Below are positions 10,174 through 18,718 of a stretch of DNA of 64,000 nucleotides, piece by piece (position 1 is the first letter of the stretch; each line of letters opens with the position of its first letter). The DNA comes from Enterobacter hormaechei subsp. hoffmannii (lineage in GTDB: Bacteria > Pseudomonadota > Gammaproteobacteria > Enterobacterales > Enterobacteriaceae): the NCBI RefSeq assembly GCF_001729745.1, contig NZ_CP017186.1, positions 3,472,001 through 3,536,000 on the forward strand. The letters are read 5' to 3'. The notes under the pieces are model-generated. The model saw only the letters and a list, made by a program, of their open reading frames with translations. It searched no databases and was not told where the DNA came from. Both the position numbers and the translations under genes were made by a program.

Positions 10174-11346
10174 ATGAGCGCAAATGCGGAGAACACCCCC
10201 CCGCAGCAACCGGTCAACAAGAAGGGCAAACGTAAGAGCGCCCTTATTCTGCTGACCTTGCTCTTTATTATTATTGCCGTGGCATATGGGATCTATTGGT
10301 TTTTAGTCTTGCGTCATGTTGAAGAGACAGACGATGCATACGTGGCAGGGAATCAGGTTCAAATCATGGCGCAGGTGTCAGGCAGCGTGACGAAAGTCTG
10401 GGCTGACAACACCGACTTTGTGAAAAAAGGGGATGTGCTGGTCACGCTCGACCCGACCGACGCCCAACAGGCGTTTGAAAAAGCACAGACGGCGCTGGCC
10501 TCCAGCGTTCGCCAGACCCGCCAGCTGATGATCAACAGCAAACAGCTTCAGGCCAATATCGACGTGCAGAAAACGGCCCTGGCCCAGGCGCAGAGCGACC
10601 TCAAGCGTCGTGTTCCTCTCGGCACCGCCAACCTGATTGGCCGTGAAGAGTTGCAGCACGCCCGCGATGCGGTGGCGAGCGCACAGGCGCAGCTGGACGT
10701 GGCGATCCAACAGTACAATGCCAACCAGGCGATGGTGCTGGGCACCTCTCTGGAAAACCAGCCAGCGGTGAAACAGGCGGCGACCGAAGTGCGTAACGCA
10801 TGGCTTGCCCTGCAACGTACCAAAATCGTCAGCCCGATGACCGGTTACGTTTCCCGTCGTTCCGTGCAGCCGGGTGCGCAAATTAGCACCACCACGCCGC
10901 TGATGGCGGTCGTTCCGGCGAACAACCTGTGGGTGGACGCGAACTTCAAAGAGACCCAGCTGGCGCATATGCGTATCGGCCAGACCGCAACCGTGGTCAG
11001 CGATATCTACGGTGATGACGTGAAATACACCGGTAAAGTGGTCGGTCTGGACATGGGGACCGGCAGCGCGTTCAGCCTGCTGCCTGCACAGAACGCCACC
11101 GGCAACTGGATCAAAGTGGTACAGCGCTTGCCTGTACGTATCGAGCTGGATCCTAAGCAGCTGGCAGACCATCCGCTGCGAATTGGCCTTTCCACGCTGG
11201 TGACGGTCGATACCGCCAACCGCGACGGTCAGATCCTCGCAAGCCAGGTGCGCAGCACGCCAGCTTATGAAAGTAACGCCCGTGAAATTAGCCTCGATCC
11301 GGTCAATAAGTTGATCGATGACATCGTGAAGGCAAACGCCGGTTAA
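10174..11346 (+). CDS. emrA: EmrA, membrane fusion protein of EmrAB-TolC multidrug efflux
   Basis: This 390-residue periplasmic adaptor is anchored by one N-terminal span (KSALILLTLLFIIIAVAYGIYW, about 24-45) after a short basic cytoplasmic tail. It carries the lipoyl/barrel segments of HlyD-type adaptors (EETDDAYVAGNQVQI; SPMTGYVSRRSVQPGAQI) flanking a long alpha-helical hairpin (about 90-205). It links EmrB to TolC. GTGGAG lies nine bases ahead of the chosen ATG, which gives the family N-terminus MSANAE. It sits between emrR and emrB. Confidence 0.96.
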   Translation: MSANAENTPPQQPVNKKGKRKSALILLTLLFIIIAVAYGIYWFLVLRHVEETDDAYVAGNQVQIMAQVSGSVTKVWADNTDFVKKGDVLVTLDPTDAQQAFEKAQTALASSVRQTRQLMINSKQLQANIDVQKTALAQAQSDLKRRVPLGTANLIGREELQHARDAVASAQAQLDVAIQQYNANQAMVLGTSLENQPAVKQAATEVRNAWLALQRTKIVSPMTGYVSRRSVQPGAQISTTTPLMAVVPANNLWVDANFKETQLAHMRIGQTATVVSDIYGDDVKYTGKVVGLDMGTGSAFSLLPAQNATGNWIKVVQRLPVRIELDPKQLADHPLRIGLSTLVTVDTANRDGQILASQVRSTPAYESNAREISLDPVNKLIDDIVKANAG

Positions 11347-11362
11347 GCCGAAGGTGAGCGTT

Positions 11363-12910
11363 ATGCAACAGCAAAAGCCGCAAAAACCGCTTGAGGGGGC
11401 GCAGCTGGTCATTATGACCATTGCGCTGTCGCTGGCGACATTCATGCAGGTGCTGGACTCCACCATCGCAAACGTGGCGATCCCTACGATCGCCGGGAAC
11501 CTTGGCTCATCGCTGAGCCAGGGGACCTGGGTCATTACCTCATTCGGGGTGGCGAACGCCATCTCTATTCCCATCACCGGCTGGCTGGCGAAGCGCGTCG
11601 GTGAAGTGAAGCTGTTCCTCTGGTCGACGATCCTGTTCGTGCTGGCCTCCTGGGCCTGCGGCATGTCCAGCAGCCTGACGATGCTGATTTTCTTCCGCGT
11701 CATCCAGGGGATTGTCGCCGGGCCGTTGATTCCGCTGTCGCAGAGTTTACTGCTGAACAACTATCCGCCCGCCAAGCGCTCCATCGCGCTCGCGCTGTGG
11801 TCGATGACGGTGATTGTCGCCCCAATTTGCGGGCCAATCCTCGGCGGCTATATCAGCGATAACTATCACTGGGGCTGGATCTTCTTCATCAACGTACCCA
11901 TCGGTGCGCTGGTGGTGCTGATGACGCTACAGTCTCTGCGTGGTCGCGAAACGCGGACCGAACAGCGGCGGATCGACGGCATCGGGCTGGCACTGCTGGT
12001 TGTCGGCATCGGCAGCCTGCAAATCATGCTCGACCGCGGCAAAGAGCTGGACTGGTTCGCCTCTACGGAAATCATCGTGCTGACGGTGGTCGCCGTGGTT
12101 GCCATCAGCTTCCTGATTGTCTGGGAGCTGACGGACGAAAATCCGATAGTCGACCTCTCGCTGTTTAAATCGCGAAACTTCACCATCGGCTGCCTCTGTA
12201 TCAGCCTCGCCTATATGCTCTACTTCGGCGCGATTGTTCTGCTGCCGCAGCTGTTGCAGGAGGTGTACGGCTATACCGCAACCTGGGCGGGGCTGGCCTC
12301 CGCGCCGGTGGGGTTAATTCCGGTTCTGCTGTCGCCGATTATTGGCCGTTTCGCCCATAAGCTCGACATGCGCAGGCTGGTGACGTTCAGCTTCATCATG
12401 TACGCCGTGTGCTTCTACTGGCGCGCGTATACGTTTGAACCGGGAATGGACTTTGGCGCCTCCGCGTGGCCGCAGTTTATTCAGGGCTTTGCTGTGGCGT
12501 GCTTCTTTATGCCACTGACCACCATTACGCTTTCGGGCTTGCCGCCTGAGCGGATGGCGGCGGCATCGAGCCTGTCGAACTTCACCCGTACGCTGGCGGG
12601 CTCCATCGGGACATCGATCACCACCACGCTGTGGACCAACCGGGAAGCGATGCACCACGCCCAGTTGACCGAAGCGGTGAACCCGTTCAACCCTAACGCT
12701 CAGCAGATGTATAGCCAGCTTGAGGGGATGGGGATGACGGAGCAGCAGGCGTCCGGCTGGCTTGCCCAGCAGATCACCAACCAGGGGCTGATTATCTCGG
12801 CAAACGAGATTTTCTGGATATCGGCGGGGATCTTCATCGTCCTGCTGGGGCTGGTGTGGTTTGCCAAACCACCGTTTGGTGCCGGTAGCGGGGGCGGTGG
12901 AGCGCACTAG
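11363..12910 (+). CDS. emrB: EmrB, DHA2-family MFS drug/proton antiporter
   Basis: A 515-residue inner-membrane transporter with about 14 spans, expelling uncouplers and hydrophobic antibiotics through EmrA and TolC. Features include the TM1 motif TFMQVLDSTIANVAIPTI, the motif A loop WLAKRVGEVK, motif C around IVAPICGPILGGYISD, and a glycine-rich tail GAGSGGGGAH. The ATG at 11363 follows AGGTGAG and fits the family start MQQQKP; the GTG at 11354 is in frame but less likely. The N-terminus has a short duplicated KPQKP compared with E. coli. It lies 16 bases after emrA. Confidence 0.95.
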   Translation: MQQQKPQKPLEGAQLVIMTIALSLATFMQVLDSTIANVAIPTIAGNLGSSLSQGTWVITSFGVANAISIPITGWLAKRVGEVKLFLWSTILFVLASWACGMSSSLTMLIFFRVIQGIVAGPLIPLSQSLLLNNYPPAKRSIALALWSMTVIVAPICGPILGGYISDNYHWGWIFFINVPIGALVVLMTLQSLRGRETRTEQRRIDGIGLALLVVGIGSLQIMLDRGKELDWFASTEIIVLTVVAVVAISFLIVWELTDENPIVDLSLFKSRNFTIGCLCISLAYMLYFGAIVLLPQLLQEVYGYTATWAGLASAPVGLIPVLLSPIIGRFAHKLDMRRLVTFSFIMYAVCFYWRAYTFEPGMDFGASAWPQFIQGFAVACFFMPLTTITLSGLPPERMAAASSLSNFTRTLAGSIGTSITTTLWTNREAMHHAQLTEAVNPFNPNAQQMYSQLEGMGMTEQQASGWLAQQITNQGLIISANEIFWISAGIFIVLLGLVWFAKPPFGAGSGGGGAH

Positions 12911-12924
12911 CCCTGTGCACGGGT

Positions 12925-12992
12925 TGCCCGGTGGCGCTACGCTTACCGGGCCTACGAACGTAGGCCGGATAAGGCGTAGCCGCCATCCGGCA
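12925..12992. repeat. REP/BIME pair downstream of emrB
   Basis: Two inverted REP-type units: GCCCGGTGGCGCTACGC...GGGCCTAC and GTAGGCCGGATAAGGCG...CCATCCGGC. They form an extended imperfect palindrome characteristic of enterobacterial intergenic mosaic elements. Confidence 0.9.
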
Positions 12993-13094
12993 AAACACCG
13001 CACCGTGTCCAAAACGCGACAGCGATTGTCAGTTCCGATAAAGCAGCGCGCCTGAAATTGATTCACGAGAGTGAAAAGACAACAGGAGCGTACC

Positions 13095-13340
13095 ATGCTG
13101 AACACACCCGCGCCACGCGCTGGCTCTCGACAGACTTACGTCGAAGTGAGCACGCCGAACGTCTATCTCGACCAGATCGAATATTTCTGCCACCACTTCA
13201 GCCGCCGCAGCGACGTCTGTATCAGCGTGCATCCGCAAAACGATCGCGATACCGGCGTCGCCAGCGCGGAGCTGGCCGTGGTTGTCGTCATCAGTATTGT
13301 AGGCCCGGTCAGCGAAGTGTATGACCGTATACATAGGTAA
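13095..13340 (+). pseudogene. Small ORF of unknown function interrupted by the IS481-type element
   Basis: The frame starts at ATG 13095, seven bases after GGAG, and reads [35 protein letters not shown] in its first part, then a hydrophobic [14 protein letters not shown] near residues 59-72. I do not recognise it. The insertion sequence begins at about 13318, so the last eight codons are IS sequence. Removing the IS and one CGAAG copy gives a frame continuing [12 protein letters not shown] and on into the luxS 3' end (antisense). The original C-terminus is therefore uncertain. It may be a real small membrane-associated protein now disrupted, or a chance frame. Confidence 0.4.
13313..13317. 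repeat. Target-site duplication, left copy (CGAAG)
   Basis: CGAAG at 13313-13317 is repeated at 14611-14615, immediately outside the two ends of the insertion sequence. Confidence 0.65.
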
Positions 13341-14610
13341 CAGATCAGACCGGGAACATAGGTAACACTTTTCAGTCTATCCGGAGCACACTCTGGGTTT
13401 TTCGGTCGTAGTACGCAAGCGTTATTCCATTAAAGATGATGGCCTCCAGGCCATCATCTTGTTCTTCCAGCATGATGTACTCATCAGTCAGCGCTTCACT
13501 CAGGAACACCGTCCCCTTTTTCCCCATATAGAGTGTCCCCCTTGATTTCACCCTGTAGACCGTACCTCCTTCCGGATAAGCATATTCAGGAACCCTGCCA
13601 TCCCAGTGCCGGCCTGAGGGTTGCCATACCGTTCCGGGCGTTGCACCCGCCAGGGCTTCATGTGGCCTTTCATAGTTAAACTCTTCCCGGTAGCCACTGA
13701 ACCACCGCTGTTGTTCTTCCATCGTCATAAATATGTTGCCCTGTTTTACTGCACTTTTCAGCGAACGATGCATTCGCTCATGACGGCCGTTTTCTTCCGG
13801 ATGCCCCTTTCTGATGCGTTCCGGTCTGATGCCCAGCTTTATCAGCCAGACTGCAAGGCGACTTAACCCGGCGATACCTGTTCCTGCGAAAGGCTGACCA
13901 TTATCCGTTCTCAGGACTTCCGGCAGACCGTACTCCAGGAACGCATCCGTCAGGCACTGCCTGACGAAGGGCTCGCTCTCCCGGTCTGCTCCCCGGCAGC
14001 TCAGAAGATACCGGCTGTGATTGTCGGTGAGGGTGAAGGGATGACAGTATTTCCGGCTCAGCAGCCTGAACTTGCCTTTAAAATCAGCGCTCCAGACCTG
14101 ATTGTTCTCACTGATGATGGTCAGGGGCTGGCGATTGCCCGGGGTTCTGCGTTTTCGCTTTTTATCCGGAACCAGGCCTTCACGCTTGAGGATATCGCCG
14201 ATAGTACTGGCAGCGGGGACGGTAAAATCGACGTGATGATTGAGCAGCCACATCCGCAGTTTTTTGGGGCCCCAGTCAGGGTGTTTTTGCCTCAGGGCCG
14301 TAAGCTGCCCGGCGATATCATCAGGAACTGTCCGGGAGTGGGAGTGCGGAGCACGTGACCGGTCAGAGAGAGATGACAGGTCAGAGGGGTCAAAACGCTG
14401 AAGCCATTTGTAACCGGTTTTTCGACTGATGCCGAAGAGACGGCAGAGGGCAGAAAAAGAATCCGTACCTGCATGGCAGGCACGGATGAAATCAAGGCGT
14501 TGCATAGGTCGGGTCTCAGTCCAGGGCATAGCGAGTCTCCTCTTCTATGCCAGTTATAACTGTTACCCATGTATCCGGTCTAAAGTGTTACCCATGTTCC
14601 CGGTTCATAC
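13318..14610 (-). mobile_element. IS481-type insertion sequence with doubled terminal repeats
   Basis: About 1.29 kb between CGAAG duplications, carrying one transposase on the minus strand. Each end has two tandem copies, 25 bp apart, of a 19-mer of form ACCG-nnn-ACAT(A/G)GGTAACA: 13324 and 13349 on the left, and their inverted equivalents near 14604 and 14579 on the right. The outermost bases differ slightly (TGTATGACCG against GTATGAACCG), so the ends are fixed only to a base or so. The element sits between emrB and luxS. Confidence 0.85.
13372..14529 (-). CDS. IS481-family DDE transposase
   Basis: A 385-residue transposase. The N-terminal helix-turn-helix region (FSALCRLFGISRKTGYKWLQRF, about 24-45) is followed by a second DNA-binding segment and an integrase-core domain. 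The catalytic triad is visible as VWSADFKGKF (Asp), LRTDNGQPF (Asp) and GHPEENGRHERMHRSLK (Glu), with the family-typical NYERPHEAL downstream. GAGGAGACTCGCT precedes the ATG at 14529. The frame is intact, so the element could still be active. Confidence 0.93.
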   Translation of the reverse strand: MPWTETRPMQRLDFIRACHAGTDSFSALCRLFGISRKTGYKWLQRFDPSDLSSLSDRSRAPHSHSRTVPDDIAGQLTALRQKHPDWGPKKLRMWLLNHHVDFTVPAASTIGDILKREGLVPDKKRKRRTPGNRQPLTIISENNQVWSADFKGKFRLLSRKYCHPFTLTDNHSRYLLSCRGADRESEPFVRQCLTDAFLEYGLPEVLRTDNGQPFAGTGIAGLSRLAVWLIKLGIRPERIRKGHPEENGRHERMHRSLKSAVKQGNIFMTMEEQQRWFSGYREEFNYERPHEALAGATPGTVWQPSGRHWDGRVPEYAYPEGGTVYRVKSRGTLYMGKKGTVFLSEALTDEYIMLEEQDDGLEAIIFNGITLAYYDRKTQSVLRID

Positions 14611-14615
14611 CGAAG
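14611..14615. repeat. Target-site duplication, right copy (CGAAG)
   Basis: Second copy of CGAAG, abutting the right IS end; see the left copy at 13313-13317. Confidence 0.65.
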
Positions 14616-14642
14616 CGCCACCGGGCATCCACAGGCACAATA

Positions 14643-15158
14643 CTAAATGTGCAGTTCCTGAAGTTTTTCTTTTGGCAGGGCCAGCTCGTCGTTGCTGTTT
14701 ACACGAACATCACGTTCGATGATATGGCGGGCAATCTCCTGAGCTTCTTCCAGAGAGTGCATCTGGTAAGTGCCACACTGGTAAACGTTCAGCTCTGGGA
14801 TCTGGTTCTGCTCTTTCACCTTCAGCACGTCTTCCATGGCCGCTTTCCACGCATCCGCGACGCGTTTCTCTTCAGGCTGACCAATCAGGCTCATGTAGAA
14901 ACCGGTGCGGCAGCCCATCGGAGAGATATCGATGATCTCCACGCCGTTGCCGTTCAGGTGGTCGCGCATGAATCCGGCGAAAAGGTGTTCCAGCGTGTGA
15001 ATGCCTTTCTCTGGCATCACTTCTTTATTCGGCACGCAGAAGCGCAGGTCGAAAACGGTGATCGTGTCGCCGTGCGGCGTGTTCATGGTCTTCGCCACGC
15101 GGACTGCTGGTGCTTCCATACGGGTATGGTCGACAGTAAAGCTATCTAATAACGGCAT
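14643..15158 (-). CDS. luxS: LuxS, S-ribosylhomocysteine lyase (AI-2 synthesis)
   Basis: This 171-residue cytoplasmic metalloenzyme splits S-ribosylhomocysteine to homocysteine and DPD, the AI-2 precursor, in the activated methyl cycle. The metal-binding motif HTLEH is at residues 54-58, the third ligand Cys128 lies in VYQCGTYQ, and the catalytic Cys83 is in [10 protein letters not shown]. Its length equals E. coli LuxS. An AGGTGACG ribosome site precedes the ATG. The IS element lies only 32 bp beyond the stop codon, so the native 3' end and terminator of this transcript may have been altered. Confidence 0.97.
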   Translation of the reverse strand: MPLLDSFTVDHTRMEAPAVRVAKTMNTPHGDTITVFDLRFCVPNKEVMPEKGIHTLEHLFAGFMRDHLNGNGVEIIDISPMGCRTGFYMSLIGQPEEKRVADAWKAAMEDVLKVKEQNQIPELNVYQCGTYQMHSLEEAQEIARHIIERDVRVNSNDELALPKEKLQELHI

Positions 15159-15192
15159 ACGTCACCTCCGATAGTGATTTTTTTTAAAATAA

Positions 15193-15222
15193 ACTGAACT
15201 CTTCTACAGAATGCGCGTCTGA
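15193..15222 (+). promoter_or_regulatory. Sigma-E-type promoter of micA
   Basis: GAACT near 15194 (-35) and GTCTGA at 15217-15222 (-10) match the sigma-E pattern (GGAACTT / TCTGA) with about 16 bp between. The -10 ends six bases before the expected micA start, as for the envelope-stress-induced micA of E. coli. Confidence 0.65.
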
Positions 15223-15228
15223 GTATAT

Positions 15229-15302
15229 GAAAGACGCGCATTTGTTATCATCATCCCTGAATTCAGAGATGTATATTTTGGCCACAGCGATGTGGCCTTT
15301 TT
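15229..15302 (+). ncRNA. micA: MicA small RNA
   Basis: An Hfq-dependent antisense RNA that represses ompA and other outer-membrane protein mRNAs under sigma-E stress. The 5' segment GAAAGACGCGCATTTGTTAT is identical, as far as I recall, to E. coli MicA, including the seed. A stem CTGAATTCAG follows, then the terminator GGCCACA-GCGA-TGTGGCC and a T tract. Location and orientation (between gshA and luxS, opposite to both) also match E. coli. Only the linker and terminator loop differ. Confidence 0.95.
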
Positions 15303-15310
15303 CTTTTGGT

Positions 15311-16855
15311 TCAGGCCTGCTTCGCCAGAAACGCCTCAAACGACTCCGTATCCGCCGCTTCGACCTCTTTCTGACGCACAACGGACGCATCGCGCTCTGC
15401 CACAAAATCCGCTTCGCTCAGGATCTCTAACGGCTCCTGCATCAGCATCTCACGGTACTCCGCTGAGAGTGAACGCCCTGTGCCACCAATTCCCTGTTCA
15501 ATCATAGAACGCAGAATACGTGCTGAGAATGTCAGTTCCGGGTTATCGAAGCTTTCAACCAGTTCGTCGCAGACCTTCTGGTAAGCTTCGCCGCCGTACA
15601 CGCTATCCAGCGTCTGGGCTACGCGCTTCAGGTCATGGAACAGATCCTTCCCTACCTTAGACAGTGGGAACTGGGCCGTTTCACAGCCAATATCTAACGT
15701 CAGACCCGGCTTGCGCCCTTCCAGAATCACGCGATTCCAGTTGGCACGAGTACACAGCAGTTCGTCGGAACTCATTTCCGGCGCATCCGCCAGTACGCAC
15801 CAGACCATAAACAGGTCAAGGAAGCGAACCTGCTGCTCGTCAACGCCAATCGGTGAGAACGGGTTGATATCCAGCGAGCGCACTTCAATGTATTCGATCC
15901 CGCCGCGCTGTAGCGCATCCGACGGCGTTTCACCGCTGCGCGTCACGCGCTTCGGACGAATCGGCGCATACAGTTCATTTTCAATCTGCAATACGTTGGT
16001 GTTAATTTGCAGGCGCTTGCCGTCTTTTTCGAGGCCGATTTTTTCGTACTCTTCCGACGGGGTTTTTATCGCCCGCTTCAGGCCTGCCACATATTCGTGC
16101 AGATCGTTAAACGTAATTCCGAGATTGCTTTGCGACTTATTGGTATAGCCAAGGTCGCTCAGGCGCAGCGAGGTCGCGTACGGCAGATAGTACATGCCAC
16201 ACTCAGTCTTCTCGAACGGCAGCGTGGTCGGTTTCCCTTGCAGGAACGATGAACAGATAGCCGGGGACGCGCCGAACAGATACGGAATAACCCAGCCAAA
16301 ACGGTAGTAGTTGCGGATCAGGCGGAAGTAGCCCGCGGAGATCGCTTCTTTATCCGTTTCACCGCACTTCGCCTGCCAGAACGCCATCGGCAGAGAGAAA
16401 TTGTAGTGCACGCCAGAGATCGTCTGCATCAGTGCGCCGTAGCGATTTTTCAGTCCTTCGCGATACAGCGTTTTCAGCCGTCCAATATTCGAGGTGCCGT
16501 ACTGAGCCAGCTCGATATCCTGCCCCTGCTCGATATAGCACGGCATGCTGAGCGGCCACATACGCTCGTCGCCGAGGTTGCGGGCGGTGAAGCGATGCAC
16601 GTCGCGCATGATCGTCAGCATATGATCAATATCACCGTCTACTGGCGTAATGAACTCCAGCAGCGCTTCGGCGAAATCGGTTGTGATCCATTTATGTGTC
16701 AGCGCCGAGCCTAACGCCTTCGGGTGTCCCGTAGTCGATAAGCTACCATCCGCATTTACGCGCAGCGTTTCGCGCTCAAGCCCACGCTGAATCCCCTTCA
16801 GTGCCTGAGGGTGATTTTCCAGCCAGGCCAGCGCCTGTGATACGTCCGGGATCAA
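15311..16855 (-). CDS. gshA: GshA, glutamate-cysteine ligase
   Basis: A 514-residue ATP-dependent ligase making gamma-glutamylcysteine, the first step of glutathione synthesis. Family segments include [14 protein letters not shown] at the N-terminus, [27 protein letters not shown], and [20 protein letters not shown]. The start is a TTG at 16855 with GGGAGGT five bases upstream; the E. coli gene also uses TTG. It is about four residues shorter than E. coli GshA, apparently from a small deletion in the [16 protein letters not shown] loop near residue 185. Confidence 0.96.
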   Translation of the reverse strand: MIPDVSQALAWLENHPQALKGIQRGLERETLRVNADGSLSTTGHPKALGSALTHKWITTDFAEALLEFITPVDGDIDHMLTIMRDVHRFTARNLGDERMWPLSMPCYIEQGQDIELAQYGTSNIGRLKTLYREGLKNRYGALMQTISGVHYNFSLPMAFWQAKCGETDKEAISAGYFRLIRNYYRFGWVIPYLFGASPAICSSFLQGKPTTLPFEKTECGMYYLPYATSLRLSDLGYTNKSQSNLGITFNDLHEYVAGLKRAIKTPSEEYEKIGLEKDGKRLQINTNVLQIENELYAPIRPKRVTRSGETPSDALQRGGIEYIEVRSLDINPFSPIGVDEQQVRFLDLFMVWCVLADAPEMSSDELLCTRANWNRVILEGRKPGLTLDIGCETAQFPLSKVGKDLFHDLKRVAQTLDSVYGGEAYQKVCDELVESFDNPELTFSARILRSMIEQGIGGTGRSLSAEYREMLMQEPLEILSEADFVAERDASVVRQKEVEAADTESFEAFLAKQA

Positions 16856-16938
16856 TTTGACCTCCCGCCTGTCAAAAAATTGTCACTCAGCATAATTGTA
16901 ATGGTTGACGATTGAAGGTCGCGAATTCATTCCACCAA

Positions 16939-17367
16939 TTAGTGCCACCACGTCATACCCTGTAGTGTTACCCATGCCAGTAAAACATAGCGTAACGCCT
17001 TGCCAAGGCACAAAAAAAAGAGCACCGGTCCCCAGGAGATGCGCATCCATCCCGCCAGCAGACACAGTAAATCGCCTATTACAGGCATCCAGCTTAATAA
17101 CAGCGTGGCAGCGCCATAGCGTTTTAGCCAGCCCACTGCCTTTTCCTGCCAGCGAGATTTTTCGCGTAGCGGAAAGAAACGTCCAAGAATAACGTTAGTC
17201 AGCCCTCCAAGGCTATTACCCATTGTTGCTATTAAGACCAGCAACCAGGGCTGACTCACGCCGGACAGCAGCATCGCCACCAGCACCACTTCCGAATTCC
17301 CCGGTAAGAGGGTGGAGCTTAAAAAACTGCTGGCGAATAATGAAGCGAGTGACAGCGCGTCACTCAC
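16939..17367 (-). CDS. yqaA: YqaA, DedA-like (SNARE-associated) inner membrane protein
   Basis: A 142-residue hydrophobic protein with four to five membrane segments. The DedA/VTT-type phrase LLPGNSEVVLVAMLLSG near residues 21-37 and the glycine-rich GNSLGGLTNVILGRF near 50-64 place it in the family. DedA proteins are linked to lipid flipping and membrane homeostasis; the specific role of YqaA is unknown. Its start overlaps the yqaB stop by four bases, as in E. coli, so the two are co-translated. Confidence 0.92.
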   Translation of the reverse strand: MSDALSLASLFASSFLSSTLLPGNSEVVLVAMLLSGVSQPWLLVLIATMGNSLGGLTNVILGRFFPLREKSRWQEKAVGWLKRYGAATLLLSWMPVIGDLLCLLAGWMRISWGPVLFFLCLGKALRYVLLAWVTLQGMTWWH

Positions 17368-17930
17368 AGTAAGCGAACCTCCACCGCCGCCATTCCGGCA
17401 TCACGCGCGGCCTGAATGCCAAAATCAGCATCTTCAAACACCACGCATTTTGCAGGTGGTACACCCATTAATTCTGCACAGCGCAGGAAGGTATCCGGTG
17501 CGGGTTTGTGATGTTTAACATGATCGGCGGCAACGACGGCAGAAAAATAGTGGCGCAGGCCAAGGTGTTTGAGTAGCGCTTCAGCAATCGCGCTCTCGCT
17601 GCCCGTACCGACAGACATAGGACGACGGCCGTGCCACTCCTTGACGACGTCAATGAGTGGTAAAGGCTGCACGGTGTCTAACAGTATGGCTTTTACCGCG
17701 TCGGTTTTTTCACGCGCGAGCTGGTGCGGGTCGAGATCGGCCTGATTCAGCTCAATCACGGCCTGTGCGATACGCCAGGTGGGCGATCCGTTGAGGGCAA
17801 TCATCGCCTGTAAATCGAAGCGCATACCGTAACGGCCCAGGACTTCGGTCCAGGCCTGACGATGCGTGGGTTCGGTATCCAGGAGGGTGCCGTCCATGTC
17901 GAAGATCAAACCGTCATACTGTGCGTACAT
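17364..17930 (-). CDS. yqaB: YqaB, HAD-superfamily fructose-1-phosphate phosphatase
   Basis: A 188-residue phosphatase of the beta-phosphoglucomutase-like HAD group; the E. coli protein hydrolyses fructose 1-phosphate and related sugar phosphates. HAD motif I is IFDMDGTLLDTEP (nucleophile Asp11, acid Asp13), motif II SVGTGSESA, motif III Lys in HHKPAPDTF, and motif IV VFEDADFGIQAA. A helical cap domain lies at about 17-80. Upstream member of a two-gene unit with yqaA. Confidence 0.94.
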   Translation of the reverse strand: MYAQYDGLIFDMDGTLLDTEPTHRQAWTEVLGRYGMRFDLQAMIALNGSPTWRIAQAVIELNQADLDPHQLAREKTDAVKAILLDTVQPLPLIDVVKEWHGRRPMSVGTGSESAIAEALLKHLGLRHYFSAVVAADHVKHHKPAPDTFLRCAELMGVPPAKCVVFEDADFGIQAARDAGMAAVEVRLL

Positions 17931-18056
17931 CGTGCTCTCGCTAAACGATTAACAAAGCATTACTTTATCGTAAAAGGGGATTTTTGTCGCTGATTGCGAA
18001 GTGATAACAATGAGAGTGATTAAGAACTAAACATCGAAGGGGATCACAAGAAGAGA

Positions 18057-18133
18057 TGGTGCATCCGGGAGGATTCGAACCTCCGACCGCTCGGTTCGTA
18101 GCCGAGTACTCTATCCAGCTGAGCTACGGATGC
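18057..18133 (-). tRNA. argQ: tRNA-Arg (anticodon ACG), copy 4 in transcription order
   Basis: A 77-nt gene including encoded CCA. It has a seven-pair acceptor stem GCATCCG/CGGATGC, a D-arm with AGCTCAGCTGGATAGAG, an anticodon loop CTACGAA (ACG, reads CGN Arg after inosine modification), and a T-arm GGTTCGAATCC. Identical to the other three copies. The gene letter is by position relative to E. coli and is not otherwise supported. Confidence 0.97.
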
Positions 18134-18197
18134 ATCGGGATTTGCTGCTGTACTTCTCGATACTCATATCACTTCAAAAGCAATATGAATTAAAAAA

Positions 18198-18274
18198 TGG
18201 TGCATCCGGGAGGATTCGAACCTCCGACCGCTCGGTTCGTAGCCGAGTACTCTATCCAGCTGAGCTACGGATGC
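18198..18274 (-). tRNA. argZ: tRNA-Arg (anticodon ACG), copy 3
   Basis: Identical 77-nt tRNA with encoded CCA, exactly 141 bp from its neighbours on both sides. The spacer to the next copy begins with an ATCGGGATTT(G/A)CT sequence shared across the array. Confidence 0.97.
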
Positions 18275-18338
18275 ATCGGGATTTACTACTGTACTGCTCG
18301 ATATTCATATCACTTCGAAAGCAATATGAAGTAATAGA

Positions 18339-18415
18339 TGGTGCATCCGGGAGGATTCGAACCTCCGACCGCTCGGTTCGTAGCCGAGTACTCTATCCAG
18401 CTGAGCTACGGATGC
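18339..18415 (-). tRNA. argY: tRNA-Arg (anticodon ACG), copy 2
   Basis: Identical 77-nt tRNA with encoded CCA. The spacers on either side of this copy are essentially identical, indicating recent duplication or gene conversion. Confidence 0.97.
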
Positions 18416-18479
18416 ATCGGGATTTACTACTGTACTGCTCGATATTCATATCACTTCGAAAGCAATATGAAGTAATAGA

Positions 18480-18556
18480 TGGTGCATCCGGGAGGATTCG
18501 AACCTCCGACCGCTCGGTTCGTAGCCGAGTACTCTATCCAGCTGAGCTACGGATGC
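18480..18556 (-). tRNA. argV: tRNA-Arg (anticodon ACG), copy 1
   Basis: Identical 77-nt tRNA with encoded CCA. It is the first Arg gene in the transcript, only four bases downstream of the tRNA-Ser gene. Confidence 0.97.
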
Positions 18557-18560
18557 AAAA

Positions 18561-18653
18561 TGGCGGTGAGGCGGGGATTCGAACCCCGGATGCAGCTTTT
18601 GACCGCATACTCCCTTAGCAGGGGAGCGCCTTCAGCCTCTCGGCCACCTCACC
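18561..18653 (-). tRNA. serV: tRNA-Ser (anticodon GCU)
   Basis: A 93-nt class II tRNA with encoded CCA. It has the acceptor GGTGAGG/CCTCACC, the anticodon loop CTGCTAA (GCT, reads AGC/AGU), the long variable arm TATGCGGTCAAAAGCTGCAT, and a T-arm GGTTCGAATCC. First gene of the serV-argVYZQ-type operon. Confidence 0.97.
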
Positions 18654-18718
18654 ACACAACGCCTCTTTCGAGTGCTTCGAGCAACTCGTTAAGAGCTTCT
18701 CGTCGCTGCGTGGCGCAT

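Larger units (their letters stand above)
18057..18556. repeat. 141-bp tandem array of tRNA-Arg units
   Basis: The four tRNA genes begin at 18057, 18198, 18339 and 18480, an exact 141-bp period. The 64-bp spacers carry the common phrase CACTTC(A/G)AAAGCAATATGAA. The two spacers nearest the promoter are identical over their length; the most distal has several substitutions. Confidence 0.95.

Noticed and set aside
14547-15149. 200-codon plus-strand frame opposite luxS
   Set aside because: Shadow of luxS; no independent evidence for translation.
18057-18556. Regularly spaced repeats resembling a CRISPR array
   Set aside because: The repeats are 77-bp tRNA genes with near-identical 64-bp spacers; no cas genes are present.
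18130-18618. 162-codon frame with internally repeated peptide
   Set aside because: It is translation across the four tRNA-Arg genes; the peptide repeat simply mirrors the 141-bp array.
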